Assembly (NCBI GenBank): GCA_049323615.1
Contig: JBMOPD010000085.1
Span: 1-27,307, forward strand
Direction: 5' to 3'
Source of the DNA: JBMOPD01 sp049323615
GTDB taxonomy: Bacteria > Bacillota > Desulfotomaculia > Desulfotomaculales > Desulfocucumaceae
DNA: 27,307 nucleotides
The translations under genes and the position numbers were made by a program. Below, piece after piece: positions 17,636 through 24,706 of this stretch. Numbering within the stretch: position 1 is the stretch's first letter; each line of letters starts with the position of its first letter. A model generated the notes under the pieces. It made no database searches. It was not told the origin of the DNA and was given only the letters and a program-made list of their open reading frames with translations.

Positions 17636-17701
17636 CGTCTACGCTTCCTCCTTTTTCATTATTTTTTGATAATTATTTGGTTAAAATAAAAACAGGATCA
17701 G

Positions 17702-17719
17702 TGACTGAGGCCTCACTCA
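17702..17719. promoter_or_regulatory. Predicted FadR operator of the beta-oxidation operon
   Basis: The 18-bp near-palindrome TGACTGAGGCCTCACTCA has the layout of the Bacillus FadR box, TGAATGA, four bases, TCATTCA. Each half differs from that consensus at one position. It lies about 67 nt before the fadN start and just downstream of the -10 box, where a bound repressor would block initiation. Confidence 0.7.
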
Positions 17720-17728
17720 TTTTAGCTA

Positions 17729-17734
17729 AGTATA
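17729..17734 (-). promoter_or_regulatory. Predicted -10 box of the beta-oxidation operon
   Basis: TATACT on the minus strand is one base off consensus. A TTGACC at 17762-17757 is a possible -35 box, but the 22-nt spacing is too long, so only the -10 is proposed. Initiation would fall at the edge of the FadR-type palindrome. Confidence 0.4.
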
Positions 17735-17828
17735 ACTTATTTCATTTTTTTAAAAAGGTCAACAGGGAACAATTCCTTTTTTAAACCTTTAATAGCGCCT
17801 GCATGCCGTTTTCCCCTTATTTTACCGC

Positions 17829-17858
17829 TTAACGCAGGAAAAACATTTTTGTTATTAT
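17829..17858 (+). promoter_or_regulatory. Possible promoter of the YdcF-like gene
   Basis: TTAACG (17829-17834), an 18-nt spacer and TATTAT (17853-17858) are on the plus strand, about 75 nt before the gene. The hexamers are moderate matches. Confidence 0.35.
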
Positions 17859-17881
17859 ATTGCCTGTGAGTCTATGGAAAA

Positions 17882-17912
17882 ATTGCCGGGGACCAGGAAT
17901 TAACCCGGCAAT
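17882..17912. repeat. Perfect 9-bp inverted repeat in the ydcF leader
   Basis: ATTGCCGGG (17882-17890) and CCCGGCAAT (17904-17912) flank a 13-nt loop, inside the likely 5' leader of the YdcF-like gene and 20 nt before its start. No T run follows, so it is not a normal terminator. Confidence 0.5.
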
Positions 17913-17933
17913 ACAGAAGTAAATATACCGGTG

Positions 17934-18524
17934 ATGTCTTTGAAAAGAATTTTTCTGGTGATAGTTGGCATAGCGGCAATACTGTTTCTGACATCCAACC
18001 TCTGGCTGGCTGCCTTCGGCCGCTACCTGGTGGTGGATGAAAAACCCCGCCGGTGTGACGCCATTGTAATCCTGTCCGGAGAAACGGTGCCGCGGGTGGC
18101 CAGGGGTGTTGAGCTTTACAGGGAGGGTTACGGCAGTTTAATAATAATGAGCGGCGGCGGGAGGATGACTTCCAAGCTTACCGATGCCGACCTGATGCTT
18201 ATGGAGGCCGTGGATTTGGGTGTTCCCCCGTCGGCGGTGCTGCTTGAGAACAAGTCCGAAAGCACATATGAAAACGCGGTGAATGTAAAAAAGATGGTGC
18301 TTGAGCAAAATATTAAATCGTTCCTGCTGGTCACTTCCAATTACCATACCAGGCGGGCGAAATACATTTTTGGCAGGGTTTTTGAGGACACAGAGGTAAA
18401 ATTTGTTACGGTGGCCGCACCCGACCCCAAGTATACGGCCTCCTCCTGGTGGAAAAAACACGAGGGCCAGCAAAAGGCCCTTACGGAACTGGCAAGTATA
18501 ATTGTTTACGGGTTGAAGTACTGA
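17934..18524 (+). CDS. YdcF/ElyC-SanA family (DUF218) membrane-anchored protein
   Basis: This protein has one N-terminal transmembrane helix (about residues 5-25) and an extracytoplasmic DUF218 domain, with CDAIVILSGE at its start, then LYREGYGSLIIMSGGG, and ESTYENAVNVKK and LLVTSNYHTRRAKYIFGRVF later. Relatives (YdcF, SanA, ElyC) act in the envelope and have been tied to cell-wall or undecaprenyl-phosphate metabolism, but the reaction is not settled. The ATG is directly preceded by an in-frame GTG at 17931, and neither has a good ribosome site. Its stop codon abuts the stop of the convergent HdrC-like gene. Confidence 0.85.
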   Translation: MSLKRIFLVIVGIAAILFLTSNLWLAAFGRYLVVDEKPRRCDAIVILSGETVPRVARGVELYREGYGSLIIMSGGGRMTSKLTDADLMLMEAVDLGVPPSAVLLENKSESTYENAVNVKKMVLEQNIKSFLLVTSNYHTRRAKYIFGRVFEDTEVKFVTVAAPDPKYTASSWWKKHEGQQKALTELASIIVYGLKY

Positions 18525-18872
18525 TCATCCAATAAGAAAGTCCAGCATTATCCCGGGGAAACATACGTCCTTTTCCCTTGCCGACAGGCGCCGCAGCCTC
18601 CGGATGACATGGGCGACGTCCAGTTTTTGCGGGCATACCGCGTTGCACTGTTCGCACCCTATACAGGTCCACAACAGGGGGGAATGTAACGCTTCGGTTA
18701 CCGAACCCAGCTGTACCAACCTGATCAGGGAGGTGGGATTTGGCTGCCTGATCAGGGCGGGGCATACCGACCCGCATTTTCCGCACTGTTCGCAGAGGGC
18801 GGCGGTGTTGAAGGTAACCGGGTCCAATACCCTCAGTTCTTTGGGATCTGTAATATCGATAATTTGTGTCAT
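18525..18872 (-). CDS. HdrC-like 4Fe-4S protein
   Basis: This 115-residue soluble electron carrier resembles subunit C of heterodisulfide reductase and the N-terminal part of QmoC. Two complete 4Fe-4S motifs are visible: Cys27, 30, 33, 37 in CEQCGKCGSVCP, and Cys70, 73, 76, 80 in CIGCEQCNAVCP. There is no membrane segment, so it is not a full QmoC. It is the last gene of the AprA-like/HdrA operon, 36 nt after the HdrA-MvhD gene. In known complexes HdrC passes electrons between HdrA and HdrB; no HdrB (CCG-domain protein) is in this window. Here it may connect the HdrA-like protein to the AprAB-like pair or to an outside partner. Confidence 0.88.
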   Translation of the reverse strand: MTQIIDITDPKELRVLDPVTFNTAALCEQCGKCGSVCPALIRQPNPTSLIRLVQLGSVTEALHSPLLWTCIGCEQCNAVCPQKLDVAHVIRRLRRLSAREKDVCFPGIMLDFLIG

Positions 18873-18908
18873 TTACTAATCACCGCTTATGCATATATTT
18901 AGCGCTTT

Positions 18909-20816
18909 TTATTTAAAGGGGTTTGGCCCCAGTTTTTCCAGGGTGCCGCTGAATCTTTGTATTTCCTTTAATAGCTTCCGGGTATCATCTATGGTCACCC
19001 CGGTGAGGTAAACCCTTTCCGGTTCCAGTCTCATCCGGGCAAGGGTTTCTTTTAAATTTTCCAGGCGGGTGGCGGCCAGGGAGGTGCCCACGGAGTGGTG
19101 GCACTGGTCCGGGCTGCACCCCGCCAGCATTACCCCGTCCAGCCCGCCGATTAACGCTTCATTTATCCAGGCGGCGTTGACGGCCCCGATGCAGGGTACC
19201 ACAAAGGGTATTATTCCTTCCAAATCTTTGTGGTCTACCTGGCCGGCCAGTTTGCTCCAGGCCGGATAGGCGTCATTGCTGCACAGGAAAAGCAGTATGG
19301 CGGGGCCGGGACTGCTTTCCGACAGGACCCTGTCAACCACTTCTTCTATCCTTTTACTGCCGTAGCCGGGCAGGTTGATGCACAAAAGGGGGCAGCCGCC
19401 CTGGCAGATGCCGCAGCCGCGGCAATCCGCCGGGTGAACGGTGGGATACCCGTCGCTTCCCAAAATACAGGCCCCGTATGCGCATTCCTTGACACAGCGG
19501 CCACAGCGGTCGCATTTCCTTTGGTCCAGTTCGGGGCAGGCGGCCGGCTGCTGCCGGAGTTTGACCAGGCACTGGGCTACTGCCGCCAGCGCGCTTTTTA
19601 CACTGTCCTCGGCGTCCATGGGTGATTGAGCGCAGCCGGCCGCCCAGACGCCTGAGCGCCTCAGCTCCGTGGGCTCGCAGGGGGTGTGGCCGGAGGGAAA
19701 GCCCAAATCGTCCTTTTCTATTCCATAAAAGCCGGGCAGGTCTGGAGGGGCCATGCCGGTGGCCAAAACCACCAGATCGAAACTGCCCGCAACCGTTTTC
19801 CTGCTCAGGGTATCCTCGGATCTGACAATCAATTCCTTGCTTTCGGGTTTGTATTCAATGCTTGAGGGAAGGCCGCGGATAAAAGCCGGGCGGTACTCTT
19901 CCCGCACATGCCGGTAGAATTCCTCTTTGTTTCCCGGGGTCCGGATATCCTGGTAAAATATCCATGTCTGGACCTCCTTCAGGACCTGGTGGAGGTACTG
20001 CGCCTGTTTTAAGGTAACTGTGCAGCAGTACCCTGAACAGTACGGCAGGTGGCTTTTATTCCTGCTGCCGGCGCACTGTATGAAGGCCACCCGGCGCAGG
20101 GGCCCACCGGTCAGCGGGTGGACCGGCAGCCCGCCGGTGGGGCCGTCGGGCCGGAAGAGCCATTCCAGCTCCATGGCGGTAATTACTCCCGGCAACTTGC
20201 CGTAGCCGTACTCTTTGATGAGCGACGCGTCATACAGTTCGGCGCCTGTTGCCATGATGATGCCCTGGACGTCAAGGGTCAGTTCTTCGGCCTGCCGGTT
20301 TAAATCCACGGCCTGTTCCGGACAGGCCTGCACACACCGGGAGCAGCCTTCTCCAAGGCAGATACTTTCGTCAATCCAGTAAGCGGCCGGGTGTCCCCAC
20401 CGGCCGGGGCCCCCGATGGCCCTTTCAGTATGAAGGGTGAATGCCGCCCCGGATCTTTCCGCCGGGCAGACCTTCTCACACAGGCCGCAGGCAGTGCAGT
20501 TATCCTTTACCCGCCGCGGTTTTTTTCGCAGCGTCACGGTGTGGGCGCCGGAAAAAGTTTTTTTCACCTCCGTGACTTCAGTCAGCAAGTGAATTTGCAC
20601 TTGGGAAAAGCCGGATATGTTTTTTATTAATACCTCCAGGCCGCAGCGGGGAGGGCACATGCGGGGGTAATACCGGTGCAGCCGGGCCACCCTTCCTCCC
20701 AGGAAGGGGGATTTCTCCACCAGCACCACTTCCACACCGGCCCGGGCCAGCCTTTCGGCCGCCGTCAGGCCGGCGATGCCGCCTCCCACCACTAAAATTT
20801 TGCCCTTAACCAACAT
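18909..20816 (-). CDS. HdrA-MvhD fusion (QmoB-like) flavo-iron-sulfur protein
   Basis: This 635-residue electron-transfer protein belongs to the HdrA/Qmo family. Domain order: FAD-binding start with VGGGIAGLTAAE (Gly11-Gly16); the CPPRCGLE motif (Cys54, Cys58), a form I associate with Qmo proteins; two ferredoxin motifs (Cys107-117 and Cys153-165); the HdrA block with Cys248, Cys260 and Cys264-265; a second ferredoxin pair (Cys435-450 and Cys465-475); and a C-terminal MvhD-like domain with Cys512, 542, 567 and 572. The usual second Cys of the first MvhD motif is replaced (FLCSND). Such fusions serve as QmoB or as adaptors to hydrogenase or formate dehydrogenase. It lies between the AprB-like and HdrC-like genes. 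No QmoA-like partner is present. Confidence 0.88.
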   Translation of the reverse strand: MLVKGKILVVGGGIAGLTAAERLARAGVEVVLVEKSPFLGGRVARLHRYYPRMCPPRCGLEVLIKNISGFSQVQIHLLTEVTEVKKTFSGAHTVTLRKKPRRVKDNCTACGLCEKVCPAERSGAAFTLHTERAIGGPGRWGHPAAYWIDESICLGEGCSRCVQACPEQAVDLNRQAEELTLDVQGIIMATGAELYDASLIKEYGYGKLPGVITAMELEWLFRPDGPTGGLPVHPLTGGPLRRVAFIQCAGSRNKSHLPYCSGYCCTVTLKQAQYLHQVLKEVQTWIFYQDIRTPGNKEEFYRHVREEYRPAFIRGLPSSIEYKPESKELIVRSEDTLSRKTVAGSFDLVVLATGMAPPDLPGFYGIEKDDLGFPSGHTPCEPTELRRSGVWAAGCAQSPMDAEDSVKSALAAVAQCLVKLRQQPAACPELDQRKCDRCGRCVKECAYGACILGSDGYPTVHPADCRGCGICQGGCPLLCINLPGYGSKRIEEVVDRVLSESSPGPAILLFLCSNDAYPAWSKLAGQVDHKDLEGIIPFVVPCIGAVNAAWINEALIGGLDGVMLAGCSPDQCHHSVGTSLAATRLENLKETLARMRLEPERVYLTGVTIDDTRKLLKEIQRFSGTLEKLGPNPFK

Positions 20817-20857
20817 CCTCCACCCCTTGATCCCTCAAATATTTTAAAGCAGTGGTG

Positions 20858-20885
20858 AGGGGCCGAAAAATTATTTCCGGCCCCT
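20858..20885. repeat. Hairpin between AprB-like and HdrA-like genes
   Basis: AGGGGCCG (20858-20865) and CGGCCCCT (20878-20885) pair exactly. The A/T-rich loop can extend the stem by about three more pairs. It lies in the 98-nt gap inside the operon and lacks a T run, so partial termination or mRNA processing is possible. Confidence 0.5.
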
Positions 20886-20914
20886 GGCAACCCATGTTTA
20901 AGATCTTTTTGTCT

Positions 20915-21238
20915 TTAATCGTTTCTGTTCTTGTAATTGAACCTTTCTACCTTGTCATCCTGGCCGATACAGGTCCAGCTGACCCTTTTGCTGCCCATCA
21001 GCGGTATTAATTTGGCCGGGTAGTAGCCCAGCTGGTAGGGCAGCCTGGTTTCAACGGCGCCCTGGGGGCAGGCCTTCACGCAGGACATGCAGTCCCAGCA
21101 GTCACGGGGGGAACGGCAGCCGGCCTTAACGGTATCTTCGTCCAGGAACATCAAATCGCCGGGGCATATGGCAACACAAAGGGGCTCTTTCTCTCCCTTG
21201 CACCCGTCGCACTTCTGCTGATCAACTTTAGGTGGCAT
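20915..21238 (-). CDS. AprB-like ferredoxin (adenylylsulfate reductase beta homologue)
   Basis: This 107-residue iron-sulfur protein closely resembles the N-terminal part of AprB. It begins KVDQQKCDGCKG, continues with ICPGDLMFLD and CWDCMSCVKACPQGAV, and has LIPLMGSKRVSWT and KVERFNY, matching the AprB blocks as I recall them. Clusters: Cys10, 13, 21, 25/57 and Cys47, 50, 53, 57/25. AprB of sulfate reducers is about 150 residues, with a C-terminal tail that wraps the alpha subunit; that tail is missing here. The ATG follows GGGAGGTTGACCAG. It lies 67 nt after the AprA-like gene, whereas aprB usually comes before aprA. It would carry electrons to or from the flavoprotein. Confidence 0.87.
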   Translation of the reverse strand: MPPKVDQQKCDGCKGEKEPLCVAICPGDLMFLDEDTVKAGCRSPRDCWDCMSCVKACPQGAVETRLPYQLGYYPAKLIPLMGSKRVSWTCIGQDDKVERFNYKNRND

Positions 21239-21305
21239 CTGGTCAACCTCCCTGATACTTTCAATAAAATTGCTGTTAATTTGTCAAGGTTGTTTCCGGG
21301 CTTAT

Positions 21306-23048
21306 CTAAGGCACCATTTTTTCGTAGGGCCTGGTAAACATCTCCACCTGGCCGGTCTGCGGGTTTCGCCTGGAGTTGACGAAGCAGTTGAATTTTTCGT
21401 CGTTGCGTTCCGGAAAATCAACCCTGTTCTGCCAGCCCGGCCAGCGGGTTTCTTCCCTGTACAGCAGGTGGTGTACCAGCACCTCGGCCACATCAAGCAT
21501 GTCGACGACTTCATTGCATTTCATCAGTTCGTGCAGGTCCTTTGCCGCCAGGTACCTGGTCTGGTCCTTCAGTATGGTGATGTTTTTCAGGGCGTATTCC
21601 AGGCGTTCCCTGTTCATCCGGTAAAACTGGTGGACACCCCCGGCGTACTCGTCCATAAGCCGCTGCAGCCTTTCCTCCATCTCCCAGGGGCTTATTCCCT
21701 CGCCCACCTTCAGCTGGCGGTCGAAGGGATGGAATACCCTGTCCTTTTCTTTTTCCACCTGTTCTTTTTCCGGCTTATACTGGCCCGCGCCGGAATTTTT
21801 CAGGTATTCCAGGGCCCCCCGGGCTGACAGGACACCCTCGGCGGCGCAGCCGCCCACGAATTTGTTGGGTGTGCCGCCGGCCACGTCACCGCAGGCAAAA
21901 AGCCCGGGGATGGTGGTGGCTCTCTTGGTGTCTATCCAGTAGCCGCTGGCCGTGTGGCCGCCCACGATATAAGGGTCGCTGCCGTAAATTTCGATGGGAT
22001 CCTTGGATATATCCTGGTTGCGGGAAGCCAGGAACAAAACGAAGGTGGGGCGCTCGTTCAGGTAGTCGGTCTTTAAATCCTTTATCTGCTCCGGGGTCAT
22101 GTGGGTTGTATCCACGTAGCAGGGACCCCGGCCGGCCAGCCATTCCTCCATGGGGGCGTTGGCCCGGATAAAACGGGGCGCCGCGTCACCGCCCAGGTGC
22201 GCGTACCGCTCGGCCAATATTTTCTCTCCCTTGGCGTTGATCATGGCCGCATTGTATCCAACCGAAATGGTGTCGATGGGCCCGTTGAAGTCTTTAGTCC
22301 TGACGGCGCACCAGCGCATTTCAAAGGTGGTCATCTCGGCGCCGGCCCTGATACCCATGGCGTAGCCGGTGCCCACATTGAAGGGACAGTACCAGATCTG
22401 GTGGTGGCAGTCGTTTCCGTCATTGGTGTAAGGTTTGTAAATGCCCCCGGCGCCGCCGGTGGCCACTATGGTGGCCCCGGCCTTGATAATGTAAAATTTT
22501 CCGTCTCGCAGCCCAAAACCCATGGCGCCAACTACCCGGTTGCCGTCCATAAGGAAATTGGTGGCCACCACCCGGTTCAATACCTCGCATCCATACTCCC
22601 GTACCTTTTCGGCCAGAATGACCTTCATTTCCGAACCATGGATGGCGATATCCCACCGCCCCCGGGCCAGGTATTCACCGTTGGCGTCTTTTTTTATGGG
22701 CAGGCCCCAGCTTTCCCAATCTTCAATGGCCTTATTGAGCTCTTCGGCCATGGTCATGGTCAAATCCTCCCGCAAGAGCCCCCCGGCCTGGGCCCTGCTC
22801 CAGCGAACCAGGCTTTCAACGGTTTCCCCTTTCTTTATATAGGTGTTGATGGCGTCCATGCCGCCGGCCAGGCAGCCGCTGCGGTCTATGTGGGCCTTTT
22901 CCATCAGGGTCACCTTAACCGACGGCTGCTGCCTCTTTGCCTCTATGGCCGCGTAACACCCGGCGTTACCGGCCCCGATAATCAATATATCCGTCTCCAG
23001 GGAGACCTCTTCCACATCCTGCGGATAAACAGGCAATTTTTTACCCAT
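21306..23048 (-). CDS. AprA-like flavoprotein (adenylylsulfate reductase alpha/fumarate reductase superfamily)
   Basis: This is a 580-residue FAD enzyme. Its N-terminus carries the dinucleotide fold IGAGNAG (24-30), and IDRSGCLAGGMDAINTY follows. Its blocks align by eye with dissimilatory AprA rather than with ordinary succinate dehydrogenase, including DLHELMKCNEV, REETRWPGWQNRVDFPE and CFVNSRRNPQTG near the end. Residues equivalent to substrate-site positions of AprA seem kept: Tyr70, Trp219, Arg245/Arg250 and His365. The region of the AprA active-site Glu reads HGSEMK, with the acid shifted by one. It is about 50 residues shorter than typical AprA. It could be an APS reductase paralogue or an enzyme for another sulfur or organic acid. 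It is co-transcribed with an SLC13 permease and Hdr-like genes. Confidence 0.85.
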   Translation of the reverse strand: MGKKLPVYPQDVEEVSLETDILIIGAGNAGCYAAIEAKRQQPSVKVTLMEKAHIDRSGCLAGGMDAINTYIKKGETVESLVRWSRAQAGGLLREDLTMTMAEELNKAIEDWESWGLPIKKDANGEYLARGRWDIAIHGSEMKVILAEKVREYGCEVLNRVVATNFLMDGNRVVGAMGFGLRDGKFYIIKAGATIVATGGAGGIYKPYTNDGNDCHHQIWYCPFNVGTGYAMGIRAGAEMTTFEMRWCAVRTKDFNGPIDTISVGYNAAMINAKGEKILAERYAHLGGDAAPRFIRANAPMEEWLAGRGPCYVDTTHMTPEQIKDLKTDYLNERPTFVLFLASRNQDISKDPIEIYGSDPYIVGGHTASGYWIDTKRATTIPGLFACGDVAGGTPNKFVGGCAAEGVLSARGALEYLKNSGAGQYKPEKEQVEKEKDRVFHPFDRQLKVGEGISPWEMEERLQRLMDEYAGGVHQFYRMNRERLEYALKNITILKDQTRYLAAKDLHELMKCNEVVDMLDVAEVLVHHLLYREETRWPGWQNRVDFPERNDEKFNCFVNSRRNPQTGQVEMFTRPYEKMVP

Positions 23049-23084
23049 ACTAATGCCCTCCAGAAGATTAATAGTTGATATCCT

Positions 23085-24593
23085 TTATTTCCAGGTCACA
23101 TACCCGCCCCAGACCGGCAAGCCGTTAATGGCGTACCAGGGCATCATGATTACCACGAAGTAAATCAGTGTCATCAGCATGACGGGAATACCCACCCGGG
23201 CGTAAGTTCCGGTGTTGAAGGTGCCCGTGCCGTAAGCGATTACACAGGCCGTCACCTGGGTGGGAATGATGAATGAAAAGGTGTCGAAGTTGCAGGCCAG
23301 AAGGGTAAAGGCCACCGGGTTTAAATTGAGCACCTTGGACAGCGACAGCATAATCGGGGCCAGCATGGCCACCGCCGCCACATTGCTGAGCATGAAGATG
23401 CGGATTAGCGCGGTGACTACTATAATTCCCACAACAATTACCAGGAAAGGCTGTCCCTTAAAGATGGGATGGGCAATGTCGGCCAGCCACTTGGCCAGGC
23501 CGGTGCTGCTGATGGCGTTGGCCATAGACAGGGCGCCCGCCAGCAGGAGGAAGGTGCCCCAGATGGTTTTTCCCTGCACCGCCTGCCAGGTTACCGGTAA
23601 AAGCCCGGGGATGAAAAATACTCCCAGGGCAATCAGGGTGGCCATGCCGGTTTTGATGCCGTGGTAGGGCTCGGTTATCCACAGTATCACGGCCAGCAGG
23701 AAAACTCCCATCACCAGCCATTCCACCGCAGTCGTTTTACCCGTCTTCTGCTGCTCTTCCTTTATAAACTCCACCCCGCCGGGCACGGCTATATCCTTTA
23801 TATCAAGCAATCTTCTCATCAATAAAAACATCAGCGGATAGAGCCCGATGATGGGCCAGTGCAGCCAGAACCACCTGGCGTAGCTCATCTGGAATCCCAG
23901 CTGTTTTTCAAACAGTCCGGCCATAATCACGTTGGGCATATGGGCCGTGAGCAGGAGAATGCCGGCCACCATGGGAAAGTAGCAGATACCGGAAATGGCC
24001 AGGGCGCCCGTAGCCTTTCTGCCCTTTTCGTTGTCTTCAAACAGAGCGATCATCCCCCGCACGACGGGCAAAAGAACAGCAGCCCTGGACACGGCTGCGG
24101 GAATAAATACCCCCAGGACAGTGTTGACGATCATCAGGCCCTTGATAACCTGATCCACCTGGGGTTTCACCTTGGATAAAACCGCCATGGCAATCCTGCG
24201 GTCAAGTCCGGTACACTGCATAATGGCCGCAAAGATAAAGGAACCCAGTACCAGGAAGGTCACGTCCTGGGTATAACCGCCGAAGGCCTTGCCGATTTGC
24301 GGCTCAGCCTTGGTCATTACCAGCAGTAAAGGAATTATTAAGCCCGTTATGCCGACCGGAATCGCCTCGGTAATCCAGATAATCACCGCCCAGACGGCCA
24401 CTGCGGCCGCCGCCTGGCCCTCGGGCTTCAACCCCGCCGCCGGAGGGGCCCACAAAATAATGAAAAAGGCTATCCAGGCCAGTATAAACCCCATAAAGGC
24501 GGCATTGGGATTCAGGCCCGCCCGGCGGGCATTTCTTACCATGCCGTCCGGTATCCACTTTACAAACCACTTCAGTTCCCCGTTGTCCCTCAT
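23085..24593 (-). CDS. SLC13/DASS family anion:sodium symporter
   Basis: This is a predicted inner-membrane anion transporter of 502 residues with about 12 hydrophobic helices and a soluble N-terminal tail of about 30 residues. Family features are IIWITEAIPVGITGLIIPLLL near helix 3 and two pseudo-symmetric hairpins. The first hairpin has AAVSRAAVLLP and the second FMLSNVAAVAMLAP, so the canonical SNT binding triplets read SRA and SNV. Family members carry sulfate or C4-dicarboxylates; this one is probably selective for something else or for sulfate. The ATG follows AAAGGAGGA. It is the first gene of the AprA-like operon, 36 nt before the flavoprotein, and very likely imports its substrate. 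Confidence 0.9.
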   Translation of the reverse strand: MRDNGELKWFVKWIPDGMVRNARRAGLNPNAAFMGFILAWIAFFIILWAPPAAGLKPEGQAAAAVAVWAVIIWITEAIPVGITGLIIPLLLVMTKAEPQIGKAFGGYTQDVTFLVLGSFIFAAIMQCTGLDRRIAMAVLSKVKPQVDQVIKGLMIVNTVLGVFIPAAVSRAAVLLPVVRGMIALFEDNEKGRKATGALAISGICYFPMVAGILLLTAHMPNVIMAGLFEKQLGFQMSYARWFWLHWPIIGLYPLMFLLMRRLLDIKDIAVPGGVEFIKEEQQKTGKTTAVEWLVMGVFLLAVILWITEPYHGIKTGMATLIALGVFFIPGLLPVTWQAVQGKTIWGTFLLLAGALSMANAISSTGLAKWLADIAHPIFKGQPFLVIVVGIIVVTALIRIFMLSNVAAVAMLAPIMLSLSKVLNLNPVAFTLLACNFDTFSFIIPTQVTACVIAYGTGTFNTGTYARVGIPVMLMTLIYFVVIMMPWYAINGLPVWGGYVTWK

Positions 24594-24688
24594 ATTGTCC
24601 TCCTTTCCCGTCTGTTATAATGGAAACCTTTTATACTTCCTCCCCGCCTGGAAAACAGTGGCTGCCTCCGGCGCAGTGTGCTAATTTT

Positions 24689-24697
24689 ACCTCCTTT
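24689..24697 (-). promoter_or_regulatory. Orphan ribosome-binding-like sequence in the operon leader
   Basis: AAAGGAGGT on the minus strand lies at the very start of the predicted leader and about 100 nt before the permease ATG. No ATG, GTG or TTG follows at a useful distance; only ATT and CTG do. Confidence 0.35.
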
Positions 24698-24706
24698 CCG
24701 TAAAAA

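Noticed and set aside
21306..23048. Ordinary succinate dehydrogenase/fumarate reductase flavoprotein
   Set aside because: The AprA-specific C-terminal blocks and an AprB-like partner are present, and no cytochrome b or SdhB-type subunit is adjacent; a non-APS substrate is still possible.
21270..24179. Plus-strand frames opposite the AprA-like and permease genes
   Set aside because: They are antisense shadows without domains; the minus-strand proteins show catalytic and cofactor motifs.
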